From Chloroflexota bacterium (GTDB taxonomy: Bacteria > Chloroflexota > Dehalococcoidia > Lucifugimonadales > UBA3495), in NCBI GenBank assembly GCA_002721995.1, contig PBMF01000024.1, forward strand, positions 1 through 37,250: 37,250 nt of DNA, given 5' to 3'. The translations under genes were made by a program, and so were the position numbers. This document shows, piece after piece, positions 27,980 to 35,309 of the stretch; the stretch's first letter is position 1, and every line of letters starts with the position of its first letter. Below the pieces are notes generated by a model. The model was not told where the DNA came from, made no database searches, and saw nothing but the letters and a program-made list of their open reading frames with translations.

Positions 27980-29907
27980 TGCCGACGAACTACACCCCGG
28001 CGCCGCCGCCGCCCCCTAACATGAGTTACGACTCTGGCTACGCGGATCCGCCGCCGCCACATGGGCCACCCGAGCCTACTGGCTACTACGGCCCGCTTCC
28101 TCCTGCCGACCCACCGCCACCGCCGATGCCAAATCAGGCCTCTGGTGGCTATGGCGGTGCCCCGCCGGGCTACCACTCTGGTGGCCATGGCGGCGCCCCA
28201 CCGGCCTCCTACTCTGGTGGGCAGGGTGCGCCGCCGACACCGCCACCGCCACCGCCACCGACAGCTGCGCCGGTCGTTACGCCCACGGCTGCCCCTCAGT
28301 ACGCGCCCATAACGGCGCCGATGCTAAGCCCCGCTGGCCAGGCCGAGCTGGCGAAAGCAAAGGCGCAGCAAGCACCGCCTGTAGCTGGCGCAGGGCGCGC
28401 TGCGGTAATTGGCCCCGACATGAGCCTGCTGCCGGAGCACCTGCAGCCGCAGTATGGGGGGCTGTACTACCCCAACATGGCTACCTATGAGGCTGACCTT
28501 GCCAAGTGGGTCGACGCTGCGCAGGGTGATGCGGGAATTACAAGCAGAACCGACGTCGCAAGACACGCTCTAGCAGACCTCAAAAAGATGCTCGCCAGCC
28601 CGTACGGGCTGCAACTACAAATCGACGCCAACAAACATGACCTGCTACAGGACAAGTCTCGCGCAGCCCAGCAAGTGGGCGAAGCTGAGCGCAAGGCGAA
28701 CTACCTTGCTGGCGCATACGAAACCGCGGGCGCAGCTGCAGAGCGTGACAGACAGGAAGCTTGGCAGAAGCGCCAAGCCGAGCACCGCGCGGACATGGAG
28801 CGCCGCATCGGTGAAATCGACCAGCTGAACAACGAGATAGCCAACACCAAGCTCGACCCAGGTCGATGGTGGAAAAACCGCGGCGCGGGGCGCAGCATCC
28901 TGGCGCTTATCGGTCTGGGGCTCGGCGCTTTTGCTGAGGGCTACAGTGGTGGCAAGCTCAAAAACCGAGCTGCGGAAATGATTGAACGCGCAATCGACCG
29001 CGACATCGACGCGCAGAAGTCCGACATGTGGAGCAAGCGCGCAGCCCTCAAAGGCAAACAGACGCTCTATGGCATGGCTCGGCAGCGCTTTGGAGACGAC
29101 AAGCAAGCCGAGATGTTCGCGCGATCGCAGATGTGGCGGCAGGTCGCACACGCGCAACGACGTGTTTCGCGTGGACTCGCCGATGACCGCAAAAAGGCGC
29201 AACTCGAACTCATGGCGACGACAGCTGACGCCAATGCGAATCACTTCGACCTAACCATGCGCCAGCGAGCCGCCCAGCTTCACCAGCAAGCTATCGAGGC
29301 ACAGCGACGTGCGGCAGCAGCAGCAGCAGCAGCAGCAGCCGCGGCGAGGGCCAAAAAGCAGTACGGGCTACAAGCTGCAACCAAGGACGAAGAGCAGCGA
29401 TATATCCCAGGCGTCGGGCTTGCAAAGCGCGGGCTTGACAGGAAGCTGTTGCAGAAGCTTGCGGGTGACGAAGCAATGCACCTCTCGCAAATGGAGCGGC
29501 TGCAGCGGCTGCATGCTCATTACAAGAAGGGTCTAGCCGGCAAGCTGACGCCTGAGCAGCGCTCAAAGGCAGACATGGACTACGCGCGGTTCATTCTAGA
29601 TATGACCTTGCAAAAGAGCGGCAAGGCAGCCACCGACGCAGAGCGTAAGATCGTCGGGCGGGTTTCTGGCCTAAAGGACCAGCCCAACAAAATCCTAGAG
29701 TTCCCCGGGCTACAGCAGAGCGCCATCAACTTCCTAATGCGCACCACAGACCGCGAGCGCAGGGCCGTAAGGAAGAAGTACGGCATCCGACCCATCTATG
29801 GGGTTCACAACGCACAGCAGCTCATCAAGATGGGCCTCGACCCACGCATGCTGCACCTCGACTATAGCCGCACGATTCCATACACGACCTATACGGCCAT
29901 CAAGTAA
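27979..29907 (+). CDS. Large ejection-type protein with Pro/Gly-rich N-terminus
   Basis: 642 residues from ATG 27979. About 100 N-terminal residues are almost all Pro, Gly, Tyr and Ser (PPPPPNMSYDSGYADPPPP), predicted disordered. Then come long charged helices (ERRIGEIDQLNNEIANTKLD), one hydrophobic segment (SILALIGLGLGAFAEGYSGG) and a poly-Ala run coded by eight GCA repeats (29314-29337). The C-terminus is a compact helical domain. This resembles inner-core proteins that leave the head with the DNA and may cross the membrane, by composition and place. Confidence 0.65.
   Translation: MPTNYTPAPPPPPNMSYDSGYADPPPPHGPPEPTGYYGPLPPADPPPPPMPNQASGGYGGAPPGYHSGGHGGAPPASYSGGQGAPPTPPPPPPPTAAPVVTPTAAPQYAPITAPMLSPAGQAELAKAKAQQAPPVAGAGRAAVIGPDMSLLPEHLQPQYGGLYYPNMATYEADLAKWVDAAQGDAGITSRTDVARHALADLKKMLASPYGLQLQIDANKHDLLQDKSRAAQQVGEAERKANYLAGAYETAGAAAERDRQEAWQKRQAEHRADMERRIGEIDQLNNEIANTKLDPGRWWKNRGAGRSILALIGLGLGAFAEGYSGGKLKNRAAEMIERAIDRDIDAQKSDMWSKRAALKGKQTLYGMARQRFGDDKQAEMFARSQMWRQVAHAQRRVSRGLADDRKKAQLELMATTADANANHFDLTMRQRAAQLHQQAIEAQRRAAAAAAAAAAAARAKKQYGLQAATKDEEQRYIPGVGLAKRGLDRKLLQKLAGDEAMHLSQMERLQRLHAHYKKGLAGKLTPEQRSKADMDYARFILDMTLQKSGKAATDAERKIVGRVSGLKDQPNKILEFPGLQQSAINFLMRTTDRERRAVRKKYGIRPIYGVHNAQQLIKMGLDPRMLHLDYSRTIPYTTYTAIK
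29314..29337 (+). repeat. GCA trinucleotide repeat (8 units)
   Basis: Eight GCA codons in a row encode poly-Ala in the ejection-type protein; neighbouring Ala codons extend the run. Slippage could alter its length in frame. Confidence 0.9.
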
Positions 29908-32492
29908 TGCCGCCGCAGACCTACAGCGTCGTTGACCCTCTCGGCAACAAAGCCGGAACCGTCAGCGCTGCCGACGTGAGCAAGCTCCCCGAGGGCTTTA
30001 GCGTTGCCACGCCGCAGCAAGAGCAGCGCTTTGCCGAGCAGGAGAAGTACGGCGGCCTCGGCGGGATGGCGGCAGCTGGTGCCCTTGGCCTGGCGCACGG
30101 AGCTACGCTCGGCGCGTCGACAGCGCTCCTCGGCCGCACTGGCCTGCGCGACGACGTGCGCAAGTTGCGCCAGTACAACCCGCTGGCCACCGTAGGCGGC
30201 GACATCATAGGCGGCATCGGCTCTACACTTGCCGGCGTAGGGCCCGCAGCATTTGCCGCGAGAGCCGCAGCCAGGGCAGCGGCATCAGCAGGAGCGCGAG
30301 GCGCCGGGCTCGCCGGGAGGCTAGCCGTTGGCGGCGCCGTGGAGGGCACTCTTGTCGGCGCCGGCGAAGCTGCTGCCCAGGCCAGCCTCGACGATGCCAT
30401 CAATGGCGAGAAGGTGGCGGCCAACGTTCTTGGTGGTCTGGTGGCTGGCGGCGTGGTGGGCGGCGCTCTTGGTGGCATCGGCGCAGGCGCGAAGAGGCTA
30501 GCCGGCGCGGTTAACAGGCCTGGCGCCAAGGCCATGCAAGACGTTGGCGACGCTGCGTTTGACGGAGCGGACAAAACGCTAGGCCGGCGCATTTCAGATG
30601 GCCTTGCCGATGTGTCGCACCACCTCACCGGTAAGGACCGCGGCTCGATACGCAAGGGCTTCGCGCTAGATGCCGAGGGTGACGCTTTTCGCAAAGCAGC
30701 CTTAGACGGCGACAAGCTCAAGCCTGCATTTGCGGAGCGCCTCGCCAACGAGATAGACGCCGGTGACGCGGACTGGGCGAAGGTCAGCGAGAACGTTCAG
30801 AAGCTGCGGATGAAGCGCGATGCCGTCCGTCCGCTGATGAAGGACGTTGACCCTGTAGCCGCGCAGAATGCTGGGCTGGCTTACTTCGAGGACATGCTTG
30901 GCGAAGTCGACAACATGCTCCTAAAGAAGGACACCTTTAAGGCCAAGGGTCTCAAGGAGCTGCGCAAAGACATCGCCTATCTCAAGGATGAAGCGATCCG
31001 AGGCGCCGGCAAAATCAACGATGGCCAAGAGCGCGCGCTGCACTGGTTCATGGCCACCGATGGCCTCAAGCGCAGAATTGGGAAGCTGTCAAAGCCGGCC
31101 AACCACCCACGAAGCCTCGGCAAGAGCTACAAGCACGCCGCTGCCGGCGAAAAGCTCGACACCCTTTACACGAGTCTGCAGAAGGGCCTCGAGGACACTG
31201 CCACGTGGAAGGCGGCCGGCGCCGTTCAGAAAGACCTCAACTCAAGCCTGACCTCGTTTCTCGGCGGCGCCAAGCACGTGCGCAAGACGCTCATGACCAA
31301 GTACGGCACGAGCGCCATGAACCCCTGGCAGGACGCTTGGGTTGCCAACCCTGAGGCAATCAATCGCTTCGTCAACAACATGGGGTTGAAGCGAAACGCT
31401 CTCAATGAAAAGGCGCTACGCGAGTCGCTTGTGTCCCGGCGCAATGCCGCGCGTGTGATGTTGGACAACTTCGACCTGGACGATAGTGCTCGCAAGTCTA
31501 TCCAGGGGGTTGAGAGGACCACCGACACCATCCTCAAAACGATGGACGAAGCGGCTGGCACAATAGCCGCCGGCAACCAGATGCGTGACCTGAGCGGGGC
31601 CAACCAGACGGCGCTGCTTGGGCTCATGGCTGCGGGCGCTGGTGTGCCGGCGCTGGCGCTTTCGCCTCTTCTCGACCCCGCGCGTACGATTCGCCAGCTC
31701 GGCGCTCTGCGCAAGGTGGCCAACAAGTTTGACGGAGAAATCGACAAGAGCGTCACCAAATTCTTCTCGAACACCGTGTCAACGCGGTCCACGCAGGCGC
31801 TGTCGGCGACATCGGCCCGCATCGCCCAGGGAGCCATACGCAGCAAAGACACACGTGTGCAGTTTGCTGAGCGCAGCAAGATAGTGCGCGAGCTAGCCGA
31901 GCAGTTGCCCAAGACAGAGCGCGAAATGAAGGCGGCGCTTGCGCCCATTTCCAACGGCGCCCCGAAGGCGGTTGATGCTGCCACGCTCACCGCTTTGCGA
32001 GCCATCAAGTACCTCAATGACACGATGCCTGGCGGCACGTTTCAAATCGATCCGTTTGGCAAGCGCTCAGTCGTGAGCCTTATCGAGGCCGAGCGGTGGC
32101 TGAAGCGAGCAGGCGCCATCGACAAGCCAGCGTCGCTGCTCCACGACCTCAAGGACGGCAAGCTGTCGCGTGACGCAGTAGACGCGGTCAAGAACGTCTA
32201 CCCAAGGATGTTCATGCAGATGCAGATGAAGGTCATGGAGAAGCTCGCAAGCCTCCAGGCCAAGGGCAAAACAGTGAGCTACGCCAAGCGCAAGCAGCTC
32301 GGCATCCTGCTTGAGATCCCAACCGACGGCACCCTGCAGCCACAGGTGATTGCGCAGGTCATGGACAGCTACGGCGCCGCCAAAGAAAAGGACGCCAAAA
32401 GCAAAAAAGCAAACCGAGCGCCGCGACCCAAAAGCCAGGCACTGGCTGCGGCTTATTCAACTGACACGCAACGAATGGAGGCGACGGCGTAG
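29907..32492 (+). CDS. Large ejection/internal protein with glycine-zipper segments
   Basis: 861 residues from ATG 29907 (TAATG overlap). Three Gly/Ala-rich hydrophobic segments lie near the N-terminus: about 48-75 (GGLGGMAAAGALGLAHGATL), 98-125 (GGDIIGGIGSTLAGVGPAAF) and 170-200 (NVLGGLVAGGVVGGALGGIG). They look like glycine zippers that pack into membranes. The rest is charged helix (AFAERLANEIDAGDADWAKV). Large phage core proteins of this kind (T7 gp15/16, P22 gp16/20) form a channel across the envelope during infection. Homology is not shown; this is a composition and context call. Confidence 0.68.
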   Translation: MPPQTYSVVDPLGNKAGTVSAADVSKLPEGFSVATPQQEQRFAEQEKYGGLGGMAAAGALGLAHGATLGASTALLGRTGLRDDVRKLRQYNPLATVGGDIIGGIGSTLAGVGPAAFAARAAARAAASAGARGAGLAGRLAVGGAVEGTLVGAGEAAAQASLDDAINGEKVAANVLGGLVAGGVVGGALGGIGAGAKRLAGAVNRPGAKAMQDVGDAAFDGADKTLGRRISDGLADVSHHLTGKDRGSIRKGFALDAEGDAFRKAALDGDKLKPAFAERLANEIDAGDADWAKVSENVQKLRMKRDAVRPLMKDVDPVAAQNAGLAYFEDMLGEVDNMLLKKDTFKAKGLKELRKDIAYLKDEAIRGAGKINDGQERALHWFMATDGLKRRIGKLSKPANHPRSLGKSYKHAAAGEKLDTLYTSLQKGLEDTATWKAAGAVQKDLNSSLTSFLGGAKHVRKTLMTKYGTSAMNPWQDAWVANPEAINRFVNNMGLKRNALNEKALRESLVSRRNAARVMLDNFDLDDSARKSIQGVERTTDTILKTMDEAAGTIAAGNQMRDLSGANQTALLGLMAAGAGVPALALSPLLDPARTIRQLGALRKVANKFDGEIDKSVTKFFSNTVSTRSTQALSATSARIAQGAIRSKDTRVQFAERSKIVRELAEQLPKTEREMKAALAPISNGAPKAVDAATLTALRAIKYLNDTMPGGTFQIDPFGKRSVVSLIEAERWLKRAGAIDKPASLLHDLKDGKLSRDAVDAVKNVYPRMFMQMQMKVMEKLASLQAKGKTVSYAKRKQLGILLEIPTDGTLQPQVIAQVMDSYGAAKEKDAKSKKANRAPRPKSQALAAAYSTDTQRMEATA

Positions 32493-32494
32493 CC

Positions 32495-32785
32495 ATGCCA
32501 AACACCGACAACCAACCAAACATCCGCCTGCATACGGGCACCCACCTCGCCGTCATCACGCTGAGCGGCTCACAGGTGTCGACAGCCAAAACGATTGGCT
32601 CCGACAACTACTACCCGCGTGAACTGCACTTCATCCAAGCCGGCGACTACACGCTGACGATGACCGACGGCACCAGCGTGCTGCTGGCGCTAACCACGCT
32701 CGCCGTCCCCGTTCCATATTACCTATCAAACGGCGGCGTCACCGCCATTAACGCAGCGAGCGGCACCGTGGTGCTGAATTACTAA
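32495..32785 (+). CDS. Small beta-rich unknown protein
   Basis: 96 residues (MPNTDNQPNIRLHTGTHLAV; ELHFIQAGDYTLTMTDGTSV; VTAINAASGTVVLNY). It is almost entirely short strands without charge clusters, like small phage structural or fibre-associated proteins. A GGAGG lies 13 bases upstream, which is far. Its stop overlaps the next gene's start (TAATG). The function is unknown. Confidence 0.68.
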   Translation: MPNTDNQPNIRLHTGTHLAVITLSGSQVSTAKTIGSDNYYPRELHFIQAGDYTLTMTDGTSVLLALTTLAVPVPYYLSNGGVTAINAASGTVVLNY

Positions 32786-32982
32786 TGGGACTGAAAAAGC
32801 TATTCGAAAGTTACAAAGGCGTGGCGTTCTTGCTGAGCATCATCGCCCTGACTGTGCTCGTGGCTCTCGGCAAGGGCACAATGGATGACATCGTCGCGTT
32901 CCTGAAATGGGGCTTCAGCGCGCTCGTGGTAGCTCGAGCCGGCGAAGAGGGCGCTAAGGCAATAGCTAAAAAAGCGGGGTAG
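32785..32982 (+). CDS. Small two-helix membrane protein, holin candidate
   Basis: 65 residues. 'GVAFLLSIIALTVLVALGKG' (about 12-31) and 'DIVAFLKWGFSALVVARAGE' (about 35-54) are two hydrophobic helices, with a charged C-terminus (EEGAKAIAKKAG). Size, two membrane segments and a place at the start of the lysis genes fit a class II holin, which makes the holes that release endolysin. No holin family is recognised by sequence. Confidence 0.65.
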   Translation: MGLKKLFESYKGVAFLLSIIALTVLVALGKGTMDDIVAFLKWGFSALVVARAGEEGAKAIAKKAG

Positions 32983-32991
32983 TGATGAGCT

Positions 32992-33300
32992 ATGGACGGG
33001 CTGACTCAAGCACTGCTCCAGAACGGGCTGCCGGGGATCATTCTGGCGATTTTAGCCAAAGCTTTCTGGACGTTCCTGCAGAGACGCGACCAGGAGTATC
33101 GGACGGCAATGGAGCGTCACGACAAAACGGTGGCGGCGAAGGACCGCGAGATCGCACGACTCAACGAGCTACGCGTCAAAGAGCAACGCCAGGCAGCGGA
33201 ACTCAACGCCCAAATCGCCAAAGGCGCACTCGAAATGAGCGAAGCACTGGCGGCGGATATCGATCAGACGTTCTCACCGCCAGAGCGATTGCTGCCATGA
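32992..33300 (+). CDS. Membrane-anchored coiled-coil protein, inner spanin-like
   Basis: 102 residues. One N-terminal hydrophobic helix (GLPGIILAILAKAFWTFLQR) is followed by about 55 residues of charged coiled coil (DKTVAAKDREIARLNELRVK, EQRQAAELNAQIAKGALEMS). This is the plan of an Rz-type inner-membrane spanin, which helps break the outer envelope of Gram-negative hosts. No Rz1-like lipoprotein is found embedded in it, so the assignment is tentative. It could be a membrane anchor of another lysis protein. Confidence 0.6.
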   Translation: MDGLTQALLQNGLPGIILAILAKAFWTFLQRRDQEYRTAMERHDKTVAAKDREIARLNELRVKEQRQAAELNAQIAKGALEMSEALAADIDQTFSPPERLLP

Positions 33301-33365
33301 AATACCTCACCGACAAGCTCATGCAACGCGTCCGCGGGCGCGATAGCCGCAGGGGGGCAGCCTAG
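33297..33365 (+). CDS. 22-residue basic peptide bridging two genes
   Basis: ATG 33297 overlaps the preceding stop (ATGA), and its TAG shares a base with the next GTG (TAGTG). The peptide is MKYLTDKLMQRVRGRDSRRG plus AA. A larger frame (32982-33365) includes it but looks like a shadow of the spanin-like gene. The overlaps at both ends suggest it is translated, perhaps mainly to pass ribosomes to the next gene. Confidence 0.4.
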   Translation: MKYLTDKLMQRVRGRDSRRGAA

Positions 33366-34132
33366 TGCGCATCGGGACAACCATCGGCATCGCAACAGCC
33401 GGCAAGCCAGCAGCATCGGGCGGCACGCCAGCCGGGCCGCTCAAGGTATCGGTCGAGGCCGACACCGACGTTTACGAGGACACCGGCGCCACCGACCCCG
33501 TCGAAAACGGTGACTTCGCGGTGCGATGGCTCGATGCGACCAACGGCCTACAGCTCGCCGGCGAGGGCGACACAAACCAACCACAGTGGTACTCGTCGAG
33601 CGCCAACTGGAACAACAAGCCCTATATCGACTACTACGCGTACTGGTTCGAGCAGCACGTCGTCGATGTCACGGGCATGAGCACCAGCACCGACCACACC
33701 ATCTACGCGCTGCACCGTGGCACGATTCCACTGGACGGTCAGCCCATCATGCACACCAGCAACCTCTCATGCTGGTACAAGACAACCAGCGGTCCGTCCG
33801 GCTTCGACGATGGCACGCTGCGCACCAGCACCTACTGGCCTGGCACGTTCTCTGGCCTGTGGGTGTTCTCGTTCAACGGTGCGGGGGGCGGCGCGAAGAT
33901 TCATGTCAACGGCTGGGAGGCGTACGGCTCACCGCTGACTTACACGCCACAGCAGCTAACCGGCAACCTGACGCTGATGACCACGGGCGGCACGCCGTCT
34001 GCTGGCAGCAACTATGCGTCCTATGGCGAGCTGCTGCTGTTCCGCTGGTACGACGTGCTGCACACCAACGCCGAGCGCGTGGCCATCGAGACTGAGCTGC
34101 GCACCAAATACGCCTTCCCGGATTGGTCATGA
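33365..34132 (+). CDS. LamG/ConA-like lectin-domain protein (receptor-binding candidate)
   Basis: 255 residues from GTG 33365. A beta-sandwich pattern is visible from about residue 28: 'VSVEADTDVYEDTGATDPVE', 'FAVRWLDATNGLQL', 'KPYIDYYAYWF', 'GLWVFSFNGAGGGAKIHVNG' and the closing 'LLFRWYDVLHTNAERVAIET' with 'LRTKYAFPDW', as in laminin-G/concanavalin-like domains of phage tail proteins. It probably binds sugars on the host surface. It lies among lysis genes rather than beside the nozzle. Its stop is in the same frame as the next gene. Confidence 0.72.
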   Translation: MRIGTTIGIATAGKPAASGGTPAGPLKVSVEADTDVYEDTGATDPVENGDFAVRWLDATNGLQLAGEGDTNQPQWYSSSANWNNKPYIDYYAYWFEQHVVDVTGMSTSTDHTIYALHRGTIPLDGQPIMHTSNLSCWYKTTSGPSGFDDGTLRTSTYWPGTFSGLWVFSFNGAGGGAKIHVNGWEAYGSPLTYTPQQLTGNLTLMTTGGTPSAGSNYASYGELLLFRWYDVLHTNAERVAIETELRTKYAFPDWS

Positions 34133-34135
34133 TCA

Positions 34136-34756
34136 TTGCGCACTGTAGCCGTAATCGTATGGGCCATTCTGCAGTCGCAGCCCGGCATGAACATCAGCCG
34201 AGCGCACAGGTATGCGAAGGTCATCCGCGCCGAAACAAAAAGGGCCAGGTTCGATCCACTGACAGTGGTTGCCCTGGTGCACCACGAGAGCAGTTGGCGC
34301 CCTGGCCTGGTGAGCCGCGATGGCGAGGACATCGGTCTCGGACAAATCAGAGCCAGATTTTTTGGAAAATGTCGCTCAGACCCGTCCCCAGTCAAGGCTC
34401 CCGGCAAAGGGTGCCGCGCTGTGCGTGCTCGTCTGCAGATAGGGACCTACAACCTTAAGCGCGTTGTCACAGCGCTATCGCTATGGAGGAAAACATGCCG
34501 CAAGCGAACAGGTCGAGCAATGCTGCGCAACACCTTGATGGGGTACGGCGGACTGAGCCGCCCGAAGCAGAACCAGTGGTGCGGCCTAGCTCGCCGCCGC
34601 GGCCGGTGGGTGCGCCAGTCTACGCCATGGGTGGTGGAGCGAATCATCAAGCGCCGTCGTCTGCTGGTTCGTCGCTTGGCCGTGTGTCGCGGACGGTGCA
34701 CCGCGTATCGTTCAGTGCAGCGCAGGTTGACGCGCTTGCGCAGCTCGAGGCGTTGA
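34136..34756 (+). CDS. SLT-type lytic transglycosylase
   Basis: 206 residues from TTG 34136; the next in-frame start (ATG 34187) would remove the hydrophobic 'TVAVIVWAIL' N-terminus, which may be a signal-arrest segment. The catalytic Glu is E51 in 'VVALVHHESSWRPG', followed by 'DIGLGQIRARFFG' (65-77) and 'LMGYGG' near 135-140. The enzyme cleaves glycan strands of the cell wall. The C-terminal half is very basic (RIIKRRRLLVRRLAVCRGR). Its last 262 bases are also coding in another frame. It could be virion-borne or act in lysis. Confidence 0.8.
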   Translation: MRTVAVIVWAILQSQPGMNISRAHRYAKVIRAETKRARFDPLTVVALVHHESSWRPGLVSRDGEDIGLGQIRARFFGKCRSDPSPVKAPGKGCRAVRARLQIGTYNLKRVVTALSLWRKTCRKRTGRAMLRNTLMGYGGLSRPKQNQWCGLARRRGRWVRQSTPWVVERIIKRRRLLVRRLAVCRGRCTAYRSVQRRLTRLRSSRR

Positions 34757-34866
34757 CTGAGCTTCGTGCGAGCGGCTTGCAAATTCACAACGCAATGCAG
34801 TTTGCTCAAGCTGCTGTTGTGATCCGCAGGGACGATGGCGGCCTCGATGTGGAGGTCACCACCTAG
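34495..34866 (+). CDS. Unknown protein overlapping the transglycosylase gene
   Basis: 123 residues from ATG 34495, with GGAGG five to six bases upstream. The first 80 residues are Pro/Ser/Arg rich and read through the transglycosylase gene in another frame. The last 40 (AQVDALAQLEALTELRASGL; QIHNAMQFAQAAVVIRRDDG) are clean and lie in their own DNA. Its stop overlaps the next gene's GTG (TAGTG). No family is recognised. The disordered N-terminus may be shaped by the overlap. Confidence 0.62.
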   Translation: MPQANRSSNAAQHLDGVRRTEPPEAEPVVRPSSPPRPVGAPVYAMGGGANHQAPSSAGSSLGRVSRTVHRVSFSAAQVDALAQLEALTELRASGLQIHNAMQFAQAAVVIRRDDGGLDVEVTT

Positions 34867-35309
34867 TGGAACCGGTGACGAGCATCTGGCTGCCGCTTGT
34901 CGTCGGTGGCCTCGGCTACTGCATGATGTGGCTTTTCGTGCGGCTGGGCTCACAGCGCACGCTGCCGCAGCAGCACGCCGAGGTGCGCGAGAAGGTCATC
35001 AGCTTGGCGATGCGTTGGATCGATGCCGAGCAAGAGCGTCTCTACTGCGAGCACGAGCTGGCCAGGTTGCGCGAGTCCGCGCCGGATGAGCAGTCGCTGT
35101 GGATCACCCACAGCATCGAGCAGCTCAACGTGCTCCCCCCGGCGTTTGTCCACCTTGCCCGCCGCTTCGGCTTCAAAGTCCCCGACCATGACCACGTCCA
35201 GCAGCCCACCACCGTGTTCGTTGCCGAAGGCGATGACATTGAGGTTGATGTCGAAATTGAACTGCCCCGCGTCAACGCATGGGGCCAAGCCACACAAATG
35301 AAAAACTGA
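34866..35309 (+). CDS. Single-pass membrane protein in the lysis cluster
   Basis: 147 residues from GTG 34866. Residues 6-27 (SIWLPLVVGGLGYCMMWLFV) form one membrane helix. A charged helical part follows (EVREKVISLAMRWIDAEQER), then a globular acidic C-terminus (EGDDIEVDVEIELPRVNAWG). It may be a second spanin-, holin- or antiholin-like factor. No family is recognised. It is coupled to the endolysin gene by TGATG. Confidence 0.65.
   Translation: MEPVTSIWLPLVVGGLGYCMMWLFVRLGSQRTLPQQHAEVREKVISLAMRWIDAEQERLYCEHELARLRESAPDEQSLWITHSIEQLNVLPPAFVHLARRFGFKVPDHDHVQQPTTVFVAEGDDIEVDVEIELPRVNAWGQATQMKN

Noticed and set aside
32982-33365. 127-codon frame covering the spanin-like gene in another frame
   Set aside because: Ser/Arg/Gly-rich shadow without a lipobox, so not an Rz1 partner. 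Only its last 22 codons have independent support from stop/start overlaps.
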